Origin: Arctopsyche grandis
Taxonomy: Eukaryota; Arthropoda; Insecta; Trichoptera; Hydropsychidae
Reading direction: 5' to 3'
DNA: 64,000 nucleotides
Assembly: GCF_051622035.1 (NCBI RefSeq)
Contig: NC_135358.1
Span: 23,130,501 to 23,194,500, forward strand
Of the stretch, positions 1-11,500 are shown piece by piece. Each line of letters starts with the position of its first letter. The first letter of the stretch is position 1. A program made the position numbers and the translations under genes. The notes under the pieces were generated by a model. That model made no database searches, was not told where the DNA came from, and was given only the letters and a program-made list of their open reading frames with translations.

Positions 1-3000
1 AAACTAATTCCGATCGCGTCCACGTGTTGGACGTAATGCCACCACTTTGGAGGTACTATAAGAGCATCACCTGGTTCTAGCACAACCATTCTACAACCAC
101 TCAATCCTAGTAACAAAACAAAAAAGTATACATTTATTTCTAAACAGATACATTTATAATATGAAATATATTTCAAATCATACTTTTAAAAGCGTCTAGG
201 TTTTTTGGTGAAAAGAAATTTAATTTACTATAAATACTAGATTCTTCATAAGGCACTCTAGTGGGGTTTAAGCCACCGGAATCGGGCGGGAACATAAGCC
301 ATCTTTTTCTTAAAAAGAAAAAAAATGTTTAGGTTAACATAAAATATACGTATAGGTATGTACAAAACCAATAAAATGTTAGTATTTTAGGCATTCTTAG
401 TTGATAGTGCATACTTGCCGAAAGCTTGTACAACAATATTTCGACCGTACGTATCCTGATGACATGGAGTGTGAGCACCGTTGCTTCCAATCCATATAGT
501 GGAGTCTGCGGCACCGCGTTCATTGTAACCGAAGCAGTCCCATAAAATCTGCTGTTAATATAAAAACAAAGAATTTATTTATAAATGAACTTGAAATTTT
601 TATTTCATTACTTATGTAAGGATAGGACAGTGATTTTTTTTCAAATCAACTATGTACGTACATATGTGTATGATGTAGTTGTTATATTTAACGTTTTGAA
701 AATTTGAAGTTGAAAATTTCCATATTGACATTTTAATTATTTGTCTAGTCACATACGATATAACTTAAATGGAATATATTTAATAAATATACACAACACA
801 AATTATACATAACAACAAATACATAATTATAAATAAAATTATATTATACATAATAACAAATACACAAATGTAATAAGTCGTGTTTTCAAGTACACACTAT
901 TTAAATATTACTTACTAATGATGTAAAAATCTAATTATAAATAGGGATTATTTTATTAAGGTATTGATAGATACCAATACAATATACTTATATATATACA
1001 TATGTTAACCTTCTGGATCAATTATTTCTTCTAGTATCAATAACTAATTCTATGGTGGTTACTAATTTTTCACATTTACATGTCTTTTTCATTGCATTTG
1101 TATGTCTAATTATTACTCCGCCCAAAAATGTATTAAAATGACTAATCATTCTTTTAAAAATATTAAAAATAACACAAATTTTCAATATATTTCGAATGAT
1201 CGTTGATATTTCGTATTTCGTACTAATACGAAATAAAGCAACATTATTAAAATAAAGCTACCAGGCATATCAGTATTCCGGGATTATCTCTGTTTTATGC
1301 TTCTGGTCTCGGCGCCTTGGAGGGACCTTTCAGGACAACAAAAAGAAAGGAAAACTAATCTCTTTTCTATCTCATTAAATAATAAGTGGTTGCTGAAATC
1401 GAAATAATTATTTATTGTTACATCGTTAAGAATTTACATTATTACATTAAGAAAAAAAGGGGTGAGATAGAGAGCGCGAATCGTAATCTAGATCTCGAGA
1501 CTAATCCCCAAGCTAGCTGATGGGCGAATGCGATCCAAAAGTCTTAAAGGCCACAGCGCCTAAATCTAAATAAATCCCTTCAGTCTCAGATAAGACATAA
1601 ATCCATAATATGAGACTAATACAATTGCCTACATGAGTTTTGAAAATTTTGAAATTAATTTCGATTTAAATAATTTGTTTTATCAAAATAAGTTACAAAA
1701 TTTTAAGATAAAATTTTGGTCAATTATTTTCATCCAAACAAATAAAAAGTATGAATATATAATATTTATGGATGAATTCTCTTAACCCTTTGGCTGCTAC
1801 GAGGTTTTTCAATGTCCAAGCGAAAAATGCTAACATTTGTAATTATTTTGAAAAAAATTAATATAATATTTTTTTTTACATACTTACTTCGCCGAACACT
1901 CGTAATTTTTATAATACTTTATATACATTTTTAAGAAGCAGTCGTGGACTCGTGCTCTCTCTTTCTGTCTTGCTTTTACATGCGTGCGTGCGAAAGAGAT
2001 ACCTACATATATACACTAAATAAGTTTTGACGATTGTTTTCCGAGGCTTTATTCTTTTCAATAATCTATTTTTAGATATCGATGTATCCTTACAACATGC
2101 GATATATTCGAAACAGTTAGCGGTCTCTCTCTCTTTCTTTCTTGGTTTTAATTGTGTACGTATGAGCGAGACACACAAGGATGCGAAGTTTCTAATAATC
2201 AAATAATTTTTCAACATGTATCATAAACATTTTGTATGCATTTCAGTTGCATTTGATTGATTGCATGAATTCGTGACGTCTCGTGACCTATATAATTGAA
2301 AGCGGATTTCTATTGTTTTTTGCCATTTATTTTAACTCTGCAAAATGATATCGGACAGTGAAAGTGATGAAAGCGAAATAATAGCTCCTCGCCGAGGAAC
2401 TCGACAAATCAGCAGCTCTACTGATTCTGAAAATGAATTTATCGATAATAATCAATTCCCAAGTAATAACTCCTTATATGACATTGACAACGAACCCGAA
2501 ATTTACTTTGATGATGAACCCGAAATTGAAGAGCTTTTATTTAAAAAATTGATAAATATTTATAAAGCTTGATTGAAAAATAAATATAAATACGTATATA
2601 AAAAAAATGTTTCGTGCCACTGATGCGCTGGTGGCTCAAAGAAAGTATCGAAATACGACAATTAATGACGTCAACAACGATCGTCGTAGCAATCTTCGCC
2701 GATTTCAAAACAACGATTTATCGTTGTTTTAGCAGTCAAAGGGTTAAATTAAAAAAACCATTGCACAAATGGCATAGAATGAGTTACCTTATACACTTCG
2801 TTATCTGATGTTAGCCACATTTCTAAATATTTATAGTCAAAATAGCACCACTCGGCGGGATTTTTTTGAGCAATTTCAAAAAACTTTTCTAGTGACATCA
2901 TTCTGTTTGAGCACTTTCTCTCCCAACACGGCTCTTCTGAAGAATTTTTGGGAGGTTGTACTCGAAACGGTAGTTCTTTTTGAGGCATATTTTGACACCA

Positions 3001-3102
3001 ATCTTCGAGACTCCATGACAGCAACGGCCAATTGCAGACCTTTTTGAAAACGACGGGCACTGTTGTTGTTTCAACGATTTTGGCAATGTAGGAAGCATCC
3101 AT
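1..3102 (-). CDS. HSPBAP1: HSPBAP1-type JmjC-domain protein, N-terminal part (gene runs off the left edge)
   Basis: Four exons in transcript order: 3102-2788 (105 codons from ATG at 3100-3102), 551-415, 308-184 and 106-1 (open). Each junction has GT-AG signals and the phases agree (0, 2, 1). The family is cupin-fold JmjC proteins related to HSPB1-associated protein 1, which resemble Fe(II)/2-oxoglutarate oxygenases. Seen: an N-terminal cupin-like segment (VCNWPLLSW), then STIWIGSNGAHTPCHQDTYG with the HxD metal-binding motif (H-Q-D), then KKRWLMFPP, NPTRVPYEESS and LEPGDALIVPPKWWHYVQ. This order matches vertebrate HSPBAP1. The acceptor at 551 could shift by 3 bp because CAGCAG offers two sites. 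The 2.2-kb first intron contains a piggyBac-type element ending 45 bp from the splice donor. In-frame TTG at 3117 was not used because ATG at 3102 is available. The C-terminal part is outside the window. Family assignment is confident; substrate is not inferable. Confidence 0.88.
553..1781. other. First intron of the JmjC gene, left part: no gene seen
   Basis: AT-rich sequence with TATATA/ACATA simple repeats. A locally GC-richer patch (about 1260-1330 and 1460-1560) looks like an unclassified repeat fragment. No splice-compatible coding segment was found on either strand. Confidence 0.4.
1786..2743. mobile_element. Non-autonomous piggyBac-type element with TTAA target duplication
   Basis: The left end CCCTTTGGCTGCTA and right end TAGCAGTCAAAGGG are inverted repeats differing at one or two bases. 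They are flanked on both sides by TTAA (1782-1785 and 2744-2747), the diagnostic piggyBac target duplication. The 958-bp length is far below an autonomous element of about 2.4 kb or more. It carries a short reading frame resembling the acidic N-terminus of piggyBac transposases. It lies in the first intron of the JmjC gene. Confidence 0.85.
2345..2572 (+). pseudogene. Truncated piggyBac transposase N-terminus (75 codons)
   Basis: ATG-initiated reading frame inside the TTAA-flanked element. The peptide starts MISDSESDESE and is Asp/Glu/Ser-rich with one basic patch (PRRGTRQ), typical of piggyBac transposase N-terminal tails. It stops at residue 75 before any catalytic DDD region, and the sequence then runs almost directly to the right terminal repeat. 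It is therefore best read as the remnant of an internal deletion. The assignment rests on composition and on the surrounding element, not on a catalytic motif. Confidence 0.6.
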
Positions 3103-3160
3103 AGTAAAATGTGACAATCAACTGTCAAAGTGTCAACCGCACGTTGTCAGATCGTTTGAA
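3103..3160 (-). promoter_or_regulatory. Putative promoter/5'-UTR of the JmjC gene with repeated TGTCA motifs
   Basis: Directly upstream of the start codon are GTGACA (3111-3116), CTGTCAA (3122-3128), TGTCAA (3131-3136) and TTGTCAG (3144-3150). Similar clusters occur upstream of two other gene starts in the window. No TATA box was identified. The functional role is inference. Confidence 0.35.
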
Positions 3161-3163
3161 TAT

Positions 3164-3385
3164 TTGGACGTAACACGTAATATGTGCGACCAGTACCAGT
3201 TTTGTTTCACTTTTAATTTTAATAAAATTTACAAAAAACTGGTTTACAGTAGATTATTTTTAGACAATTTTTGCCATGAAAATCGCGAATACGGAATATT
3301 TGGCACTCGAGTTCTCGTTAGTATGATGGACTTTTCGGACTTTTGTGACCAATAGTCAGCGAACCATAATATAGGGCAATGAGAA
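3164..3385 (+). repeat. Dispersed repeat, internally deleted copy (inverted relative to 31.7-31.9 kb)
   Basis: Positions 3261-3315 match the reverse complement of about 31815-31867 almost base for base. Further matching blocks (ATGATGGACTTTTCGG; GTGACCAATA) follow in the same order. The copy here lacks about 90 bp present in the other, so it is a deletion derivative. It sits just upstream of the JmjC gene start. Class unknown. Confidence 0.6.
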
Positions 3386-5559
3386 TATATGGGATTTTAT
3401 TGTTTGTTTTATAGCTAATGTGCCGGTTTTAGGAAGGGGCTGGGTCGGGCACTGCCCGAAGGCGATGAGTAAGCTCGATGCGCCGAAGGCGCTTTAAAAT
3501 TTAAAATTAGAGCGTCGAAGGTGCTACACAATTTTAAATTAGAGATTTAGAAATTTTGGATTACTGTACATTCTATGCTCAAAATGTTATGCTTGGCATA
3601 TGCTATTCATTAGCCGAAGGTATTATATTTCTATTATGCCTCTCAAAAAAATTGGTTTCAGATTTCTGAAACATGTTTGTATATAAGTAGAGAACAAAAA
3701 AAGGGACAGCATTCGCATTACTCGGAGAAGAATGTAACTACCTACTCTTCCTTTAAAAATGTACCCTCACTGTTTCCGGCTATCAGAAATTATAGTTGAC
3801 TATTGGCTGTCGAAATGACCGCTATTTGAAGTTGATAGTGTCATATCCGGTATTTGTGAACGTGTATGTATGTTTAATTATCGAATTTTGTTTTGAAACC
3901 ATCTTATATTCTCCAAATACATAGATAAAGTCATGGGTTGGTCACATACAATTTATGTCCGTATCAACATGAGAAGTTCATATGTCTAGTCGATAATAAT
4001 AAAAATCTGGTAAAAAAAAAAAACATTCGCAGAATAATATTTGCGCAGTCTTCTGTGCGTCTGCTTTCTATACAAATTTTTGTGACTGTTTTGAGGATCG
4101 GCACACGCGATTTTCGAAACGGCGGTTATGCTGCTAGCGATTCACTTTTGCGTTGTAATCACCGATCCGATTCAATTCTTCACTTTGATCAAGTTCTTTC
4201 CCATTAATGCAGACCCGCAACCTGGAGAATTACATTTTCTGGTCTAATATAGTCTGAACATGACCCGTAAATGTAGTAATTCCAAAGATTTATTTCAAAT
4301 TTCATATTGACACTTATTTTGTTTTCAATATTTGCAAGAGTACCAGAGAGATACTGGAATTTCTGCCAAACATTTCTGGACGTCTAGTAACTCTACATAT
4401 GTATATTTAAAGATTGGCAGATTATTTTATTATTTTATTTAATTACATTATTATTTACAGATTATTTTATTTAATCATTTTATTATTTTATTTTATTGTT
4501 TTATTTATCATTTTAATCATTTTATTTTATTTCATCTAATATTATTCACAACATACTTTCTTTTACACACATGGCAGAAATACAAAAATAAATTTTCTAA
4601 TCACAATTTTCACAGAATAAATTGTATGAAATAATAACAAAAACTTTTTTTATGAAACAGTATATTACATTATGTTATATTTTTAATATTTACAATATTA
4701 AAAAATACTGCCAAAATCTGTTCACATTTATCGAATGAGATATAACCAAATACTATAGAAACAAAAATTTTCAGAGCTAATTTTGCATCCCATAGACTTC
4801 GTATGTACGTTAAATCAAATTTTACAAATGGTTAAATCAAATTTCAAAAAATGTCAATCAAACATATTCAGTAAAAATAAAATTGTATATTTGGGTCAAT
4901 GAGAGGTTATTTTAGAAAAAGTTGTTAGCACAATAAAATTTACAAAAGAAATATATGTATCTGAAAATATTTACAAAAATTTAATACGCATACGTATGTA
5001 CATTACACATGTATGGTTGGAAGAAAAAGGAAACAAAAATTTTTTGCTACTTATAAATAAATCACATTTGTAAAATCTATTAATCCTATAATACATACAT
5101 ATATTTAATATACAAAATAAATAAATCTTGAAATAGGCTACATTTGCATCATCTATCTACCTATACATACATATTTATTTGCATTATATTTTAAGTAACT
5201 CTTCATATTGAGATTGACCCACGTAAAGTTTTTGAATATTAAATTTCAAATTAACAGATAATATAATAGTGTGAAAAATTCAATTTTAATACATGTATAA
5301 ATAATTCACACCAGCTTTAAAAAAATCACAATCATACTAAAAAAAGTACAAATATATATTTTTTAAAGTATAACTTCATTAGGCTTTATATTAATTGTTT
5401 TTAGATTGATTTTTTAAAAAATAATTTCTCATAATAATACTACTTACACTATATTTTCAGAGCACTTAATAAAGTTAATGAAAATAAGTCTTCACATCGC
5501 ACATATTGCTGAATAACATTGTGTAAAATTTAGATTCAATTAAACGCTTATAATTTTTT
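3386..5559. other. Intergenic region between the JmjC gene and the RING gene 3' end
   Basis: No gene seen. At about 3420-3560 there is a GC-richer patch with the motif GCGCCGAAGGCGC and related repeats. Positions 3845-3950 hold a dispersed repeat. At about 4095-4200 there is a stretch resembling one end of the TA-flanked MITE at 58.2 kb (GCGATTTTCG, GGCGGTTAT). From 4400 onward the sequence is AT-rich and simple. It probably includes the RING gene 3' UTR just below 5560. Confidence 0.35.
3845..3950 (+). repeat. Dispersed repeat A, copy 1
   Basis: Shares GTGAAC(G/T)TGTATGTATG, TTAATTATCGAATTTTG and GTCATGGGTTGGTCACAT with 7143-7242, same orientation, at roughly 85-90% identity by eye. Class not determined. 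Confidence 0.6.
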
Positions 5560-8500
5560 TTACCGAAAACCGAGAAAATCTGTTAATCTGTCATTCCACG
5601 TATCAAGCCACCTTAAAGGACCTTTAGATGGTGGACTGCCCAATTCCATAGGAACATAATCTTCACCACGAATGCAAAAATAACTGAGTATAGGACTACG
5701 ACACATCGGACAACGATCCAATTTATCTGAAAACAAAAAAACAACTAATAAATAGGTGAATTATTATTAGAGAACCACAAATAAACAATTGTTAATAGTT
5801 CACTTACTAAAACATTGTGCACACACACAAGTATGTCGACAAGGTAACAACGCTCTTGACAAGGGAAATACTTGACAAACTGCACACAATTGATCGTTTG
5901 ATGGTTCTGAGAGTTCATAAGTGGCAGGATTACCAGTTGCTAAATATAATTGCTAAAAATAATAATTTTTTTTAAGTTCATCTACATACATATATAAAAT
6001 AGTGTTACTAAAACAAGTTTATCTTGAGAGATGAATAATACATATTTTTATTTTTCATTTTATAAATATATGTATTTACTTTATCTTTATCTAACGATAG
6101 ATGAAGTTTTGTGATAATGCAAAAATTCGAACTCGAGATTTTGACTGATTCGAACTCAGAATCGATCACTGATCAGTTTTCATGATTTAGAAAAAATGTG
6201 TGTGTCTGTGTACTTTGGGGATTTTTTGAACACCGTTAGTCCTATCCTATCGATATGATTTAATTTTTAAGTTGACCGGAAATGATACCTCCCCTTATAC
6301 ATAAGTGTCCTTTTTTTTAAAGTTTATGAACTCAATTATCTCCCAAACCGCTAAACCAAACAGACTGAATTATTTTACATGTAAAAAAACAGTTCAATAA
6401 ACCTTTTGGTTTATTGAACTGAAATTTCATATCTAGAAGTTTAAGTTTAATACCAAGTTATGTATACAATTTGGTAATCATCCGGCAACCGGAAGTGGCA
6501 GTTTTCTCTTGTTCGATTTTTCTTCCACTAATTTTTTCGACCCCTTAACCTTTCCCTTACGGTGCCAAAAACATCCGCGCGCTCCGATGATATGTATTTT
6601 GTACACATAAATTGACGTAATTCGTAATTATATTACGGAGGAATACAAAAATTCTGAACCTCGTATTTATTTCATTTCATATCGATATTCCCATTATTAG
6701 AGTCGAGTTGTAGTAAATACATATCACATGGGAGGAAAGGTTAAACATGTGTGCTCTTCACGAAAAAAATCAAGTATAATTCTTCTATTAATGTAATAAA
6801 ATTAAAATAGAATCACCAAATTTAATAAATCAGAAGTGGGATTTTGTCCTCTAAGAAAGGTCAAAAATGTTGTGGCCACTATTCTGTCCACACCCCTGAA
6901 CGATTCAAACTGAAAATTTATATTTGAATTCTTTATGTACTAGCTTAGAGAATTACTAAAGTAGTATTTTTTTTTAAACAATATTTCATTATTTTATTTT
7001 GACCTTTTAAATAATTTTTATTTTCTTGATATTTAATGTGTATAATAACTATAGTGATTTTAAGTAATAAATTTTTTTTTAACAAAATCCGACAGCCAGA
7101 AGCAGAACGCTTGTCTTGTATCGAAAACGCTCCCATAACCGGTATGTGTGAACTTGTATGTATGTTTAATTATCGAATTTTGTTTTGTGACCTTCTTACA
7201 TTCCTCAAATACATTGATGAAGTCATGGGTTGGTCACATCCGAATATGACAGATTTCAAACTTCAAAACTGTTGAACATTTTAATACCGCAAAGATAACA
7301 CCTTTGTGCTCTGAAGATATGATATGCATATTAATTTGATATGTTAGGCGATATCTAAGCAGACAAATTATTTGTGATAGAAAATATATTAAACTCACTT
7401 TAAGACATGACAATTGCCCATTGGCTTGTTTCAGGTACTGTGCCAAAATACTAGTAGGAAGTGGACAAACTGAATCTTTAATATGAACTACATTCACTAA
7501 TGCTACCTATAAAATAGAACAATTTATTAAATAATTACATATGTATATATATAAATATATATTTCATTTGAATGAATTAAATTAAATTCTGTAAATTTTG
7601 CATACGGTTTCATCGGATTGCAAATGACTTGGATCATCATCCCTAGTAAGTAAAACAACCAATGGATAATAAAGTCGCGGTGGTGTTCCCAATCTTAGTT
7701 GATACGGTGGTGGTAGTTGCAATATTAACGTTCGCTCTTCGTGATCTTCATGCCTGTAAAACAGTTTTGTATGCATCAATATTTCGCAAAAATTTAAAAT
7801 TCCTCACATTCATCAACCAAAAGTAATCAGAAAGTCGATTTTTAAAACTTCTGTTTTCAATATATCATAAATACGTATATATGATACACCGAATCCATGA
7901 AATTGCCTATTACAAGCATTCGGCAAGAGAATTGCCGAATGCGTGAAAAATGCAAGCACGTTGCCCAGTTCACGGATTCCGTAAATTCTTTGCCGAATGC
8001 GTGAACTGGACAGCGTGTTATATTATAACCAAGTGTCAAAGTGACAGCTGAATAAGGATGTTTAATTTACATATTATTATGTATAATATGACTACATACA
8101 TATGTTTCACTGTTAAAATATTGATCAAAATGTATAAAAATGGCATTAATTTATGTATAAGTCATATGAGATGATCGAAACATATGTATGTAGTCATATT
8201 ATACATAATAATATGTAAATTAAACTAAATTAAACATCCTCATTCAGCTGTCACTTTGACACTTGTCCACGCAGTTGTAAAAAAACAACACCGGAGCGCT
8301 GCTGTCTATTTGCCGACTCCATGCTTTGAGCAGACAAATTCTTGCCGAATACACGCATTCGCCAAAGAATTTACGGAATCCGTGAACTGGGCAACATGCT
8401 TGCATTTTTCACGCATTCGGCAATTCTCTTGCCGAATGCGTGTAATAGACAATTTCACGGATTCGGTGTAACATATACATAGAAAAAGACTCCTCATTAG

Positions 8501-11500
8501 ACGCAATGCCCTTATCCTTAAACTATTTCCAGTTTTAAAGCACCTAACTTCTCAAATTTGCATATTTCCTTAATCAAAATCATTTTGAATATATGGAAGA
8601 AATTAAACAAAAAACGACAGAAAAGCTAAAGGACATACATATGTAAAGGGTTTCAGAATTGCTTTGAGAGCTGTAAAAAACGTTGACAAGAATATTACGT
8701 TTACTGGGAGAGCATGAAAGTATTATGGAACATACGATTTTTAAAACCAAACTTCCAGTTACTTTCGGATACCCCTTGTATGTACATACATACATATATT
8801 ACCTATGTATCTACGCCCCTATGGTTGGCAACTATGTACTAATAGAGGTTTTACCTTATATCTGGAGCACGATATTGACAAGGAGGCATGTCCCGAGCTA
8901 GTACACTTCGCAATTGTTCCCATGGTCTCCATAGTGCTGTGTGCAAATCTCGTATCGATACTCCCCAACAAGCACTAAGTGTATATCGTACTTGTGATGA
9001 AACTGAACACTGAACTGCTGTGAAAAAAAGAAAAAATAATGGTGATATAAAAATTTTCTTTGAAGGAACTGAAATATTTCAAAAACAAAAATGACTACGA
9101 ATTCATTAATTCTTTTTTTACGTTGGAAAATTAAGTTTTTAAATTGGTTCCTTTACAAGATACAGCTAAAGATTTTTGCAATTAAATTGTTATTTTATAT
9201 ATCTATTGCGAAATTTATTTATATCATGAATCTATTTTTGGCTCTGAAGTTGTAAATTTTAATAACCATTGGTTTATGTCAAATTATAGTAATAAGTTTC
9301 AAGACGTGGTCTTTGCAAATTGCATTTCCATTAAAATAAATTAATAATGTTAGTAAAAATACTCGTGCAATTGGGGTATCAAATCAATACCAAATTTTGT
9401 GTTTGTTGTCAGTAATATAAAAAAAAATCATTGTTTACTTAATTATTCAATTCAAATTTTGTATTTTGATATGAAAATTGTAAATATAATTGGTATGAAA
9501 ATTGTTAATACAAAGACAGTAGTATTATACACACGTGCATATTTATCGATTATTTTAACGTCGAGATCAAGGTAAAACTAGTTCGCTCTTATTAATTAAT
9601 TCAAAAGGTTGAAATATTTTATAATGCACAGTTTTTTGGCATAAATTTACAATGCGGTAATAGTTTTCAGTTGTGAACACACCTGCAATAAAAAAATGCA
9701 GATATTAAATATTCACGAATAATTTAATACTACTAAATAATACGTATACTGGAAAAAGCAAAATAAGGAAACATTCAAGTCGACTTAATTATTCAAATAT
9801 TCAAGGATTATTTAGTATCTATATATATATTCATTTAATTGGCGATTCGATTAAAAAGTTAAAAATAATTTATTACCACATCAAAACTAATAAAACCAAA
9901 GATATACGCACGGCAAAAATATTTACGTTAGTTTCCTAATCTTAACTATAAGGATCACTGTTTACTAGAAAACCTTGTAAATATTTTGGAAGACATCACA
10001 TTTCTAATAAATAATTCTTATTTTATACAAAATTTGGAATTGAATAATATATAGAAAATTATTATGAACGCAATTATATAGAAAATGAAACAATATTAAA
10101 CAGCTATGGTCCTAATTCAAACAAATTTTAACCATATTCTCGACATTTTTAATTCAAGCTTTTCTAAAATTCAATCACTGTTAGCAACTTAGAATATCTA
10201 GTCAGGGCCTAATTTTTATTTCAAATAACTGTATCTAAAAAAATATTACAATCTTTCGACACTTCGTCTGCGAACACGTATTGTCGGGAACACTTGGTCG
10301 TTGAACGTTTTATAGTGGAACCCTGTTCTGCGTATCTTGTACTACATAAGTGAATGATGGCCATTTGGGTATCTCCAAGCGGTATCGGTGGTAGGCGTAG
10401 GTACTTTGCGGAGATTCGCAATTACTATAAAACCTGGAGAAAGGGCTCTTGTCTTGGATGCATTCGAAGTCGTCAAAGAAGGTAAGAGTGCAGTTGAACA
10501 AGGAACCGGTTGGATTGCCATTACATCAGTTACGTCATGGCCATTTCGACCGGTTCCAGTTCCGAGCCAGGAAAGATTCGTGAGTTTACACGAAAAATGG
10601 TCACCCAAACGACAGTTTCCATTTTTTTGAAGGTTGAAACGAAAATGGAAAGGCGAAAAGTGACAAAAACTATCCAAGGACGATTTCGTCTAATCTATAT
10701 TTTATTACATATGGTATTTATCGGTCTCCGTGACGAGCCCGAATGTGAAACGCCGGAAAACGCAAATATCGGAAGGCAAAGATCGAAAAATCTTAAGTCG
10801 AAAGATCAAAAAAAAAGGGTACATGGTAAACGGTACATACTCACTTAATTTGCGCGAGCAGGAACAAGAGGAACAGGCTTTTCCTCCCGAATCCTGCGCG
10901 CGCACATTAAACAAGGCTGTATGACAAAAAGAGAGATAATTTCACCGCATGCCACTCATATATACATAGTACCGTTTACCATGCACCCTTTTTTTCGATA
11001 TTTGCCTTCCAATATTTGCTTTTTCGGACTTTTCACTTCCGGTCCCGTGAGATAGACCCGTATGTAAGTATATGAACATACATAGATATATGGATATAAT
11101 CAAATTAACTTTTCAACTTTCACAGAGATCTTGGGTTATGTGAAGTTTATGTTTACCAACTATTACGTTGTGGCGAGTTTTATAAACAGAAAATATGCAT
11201 AGAAATAGCATCTAAAATTAAGGTTACTGATAACGAAGTTAGTAACTGATAGCTGCGATCTTATACGAACACATGCGTAATAGGAAAATGTTATTTCTAT
11301 GAATTTGTCTCAGGTTCACTCTTTCATTAATACACATGTCAGTGGCGAGTCCTGGGGAAAATGACCAAAGGGACAAACTAACAGGTTTCTAAAGATTTAA
11401 GTCTAAGGGGTAAAAAAATTTGAGCATCCATGGATGCATCCACGAACTATCCTAGCGTTTCTTTCTATTTTATTTCTAACTCGATGCAACAGTGACAGTG

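Noticed and set aside
3103..3117. In-frame upstream TTG as start of the JmjC protein
   Set aside because: A canonical ATG at 3102 follows within 15 bases; non-ATG initiation is not needed.
10388..10848. Plus-strand frames of 80 and 112 codons
   Set aside because: They overlap each other and a minus-strand frame, partly run into a MITE, and contain no recognisable domain.
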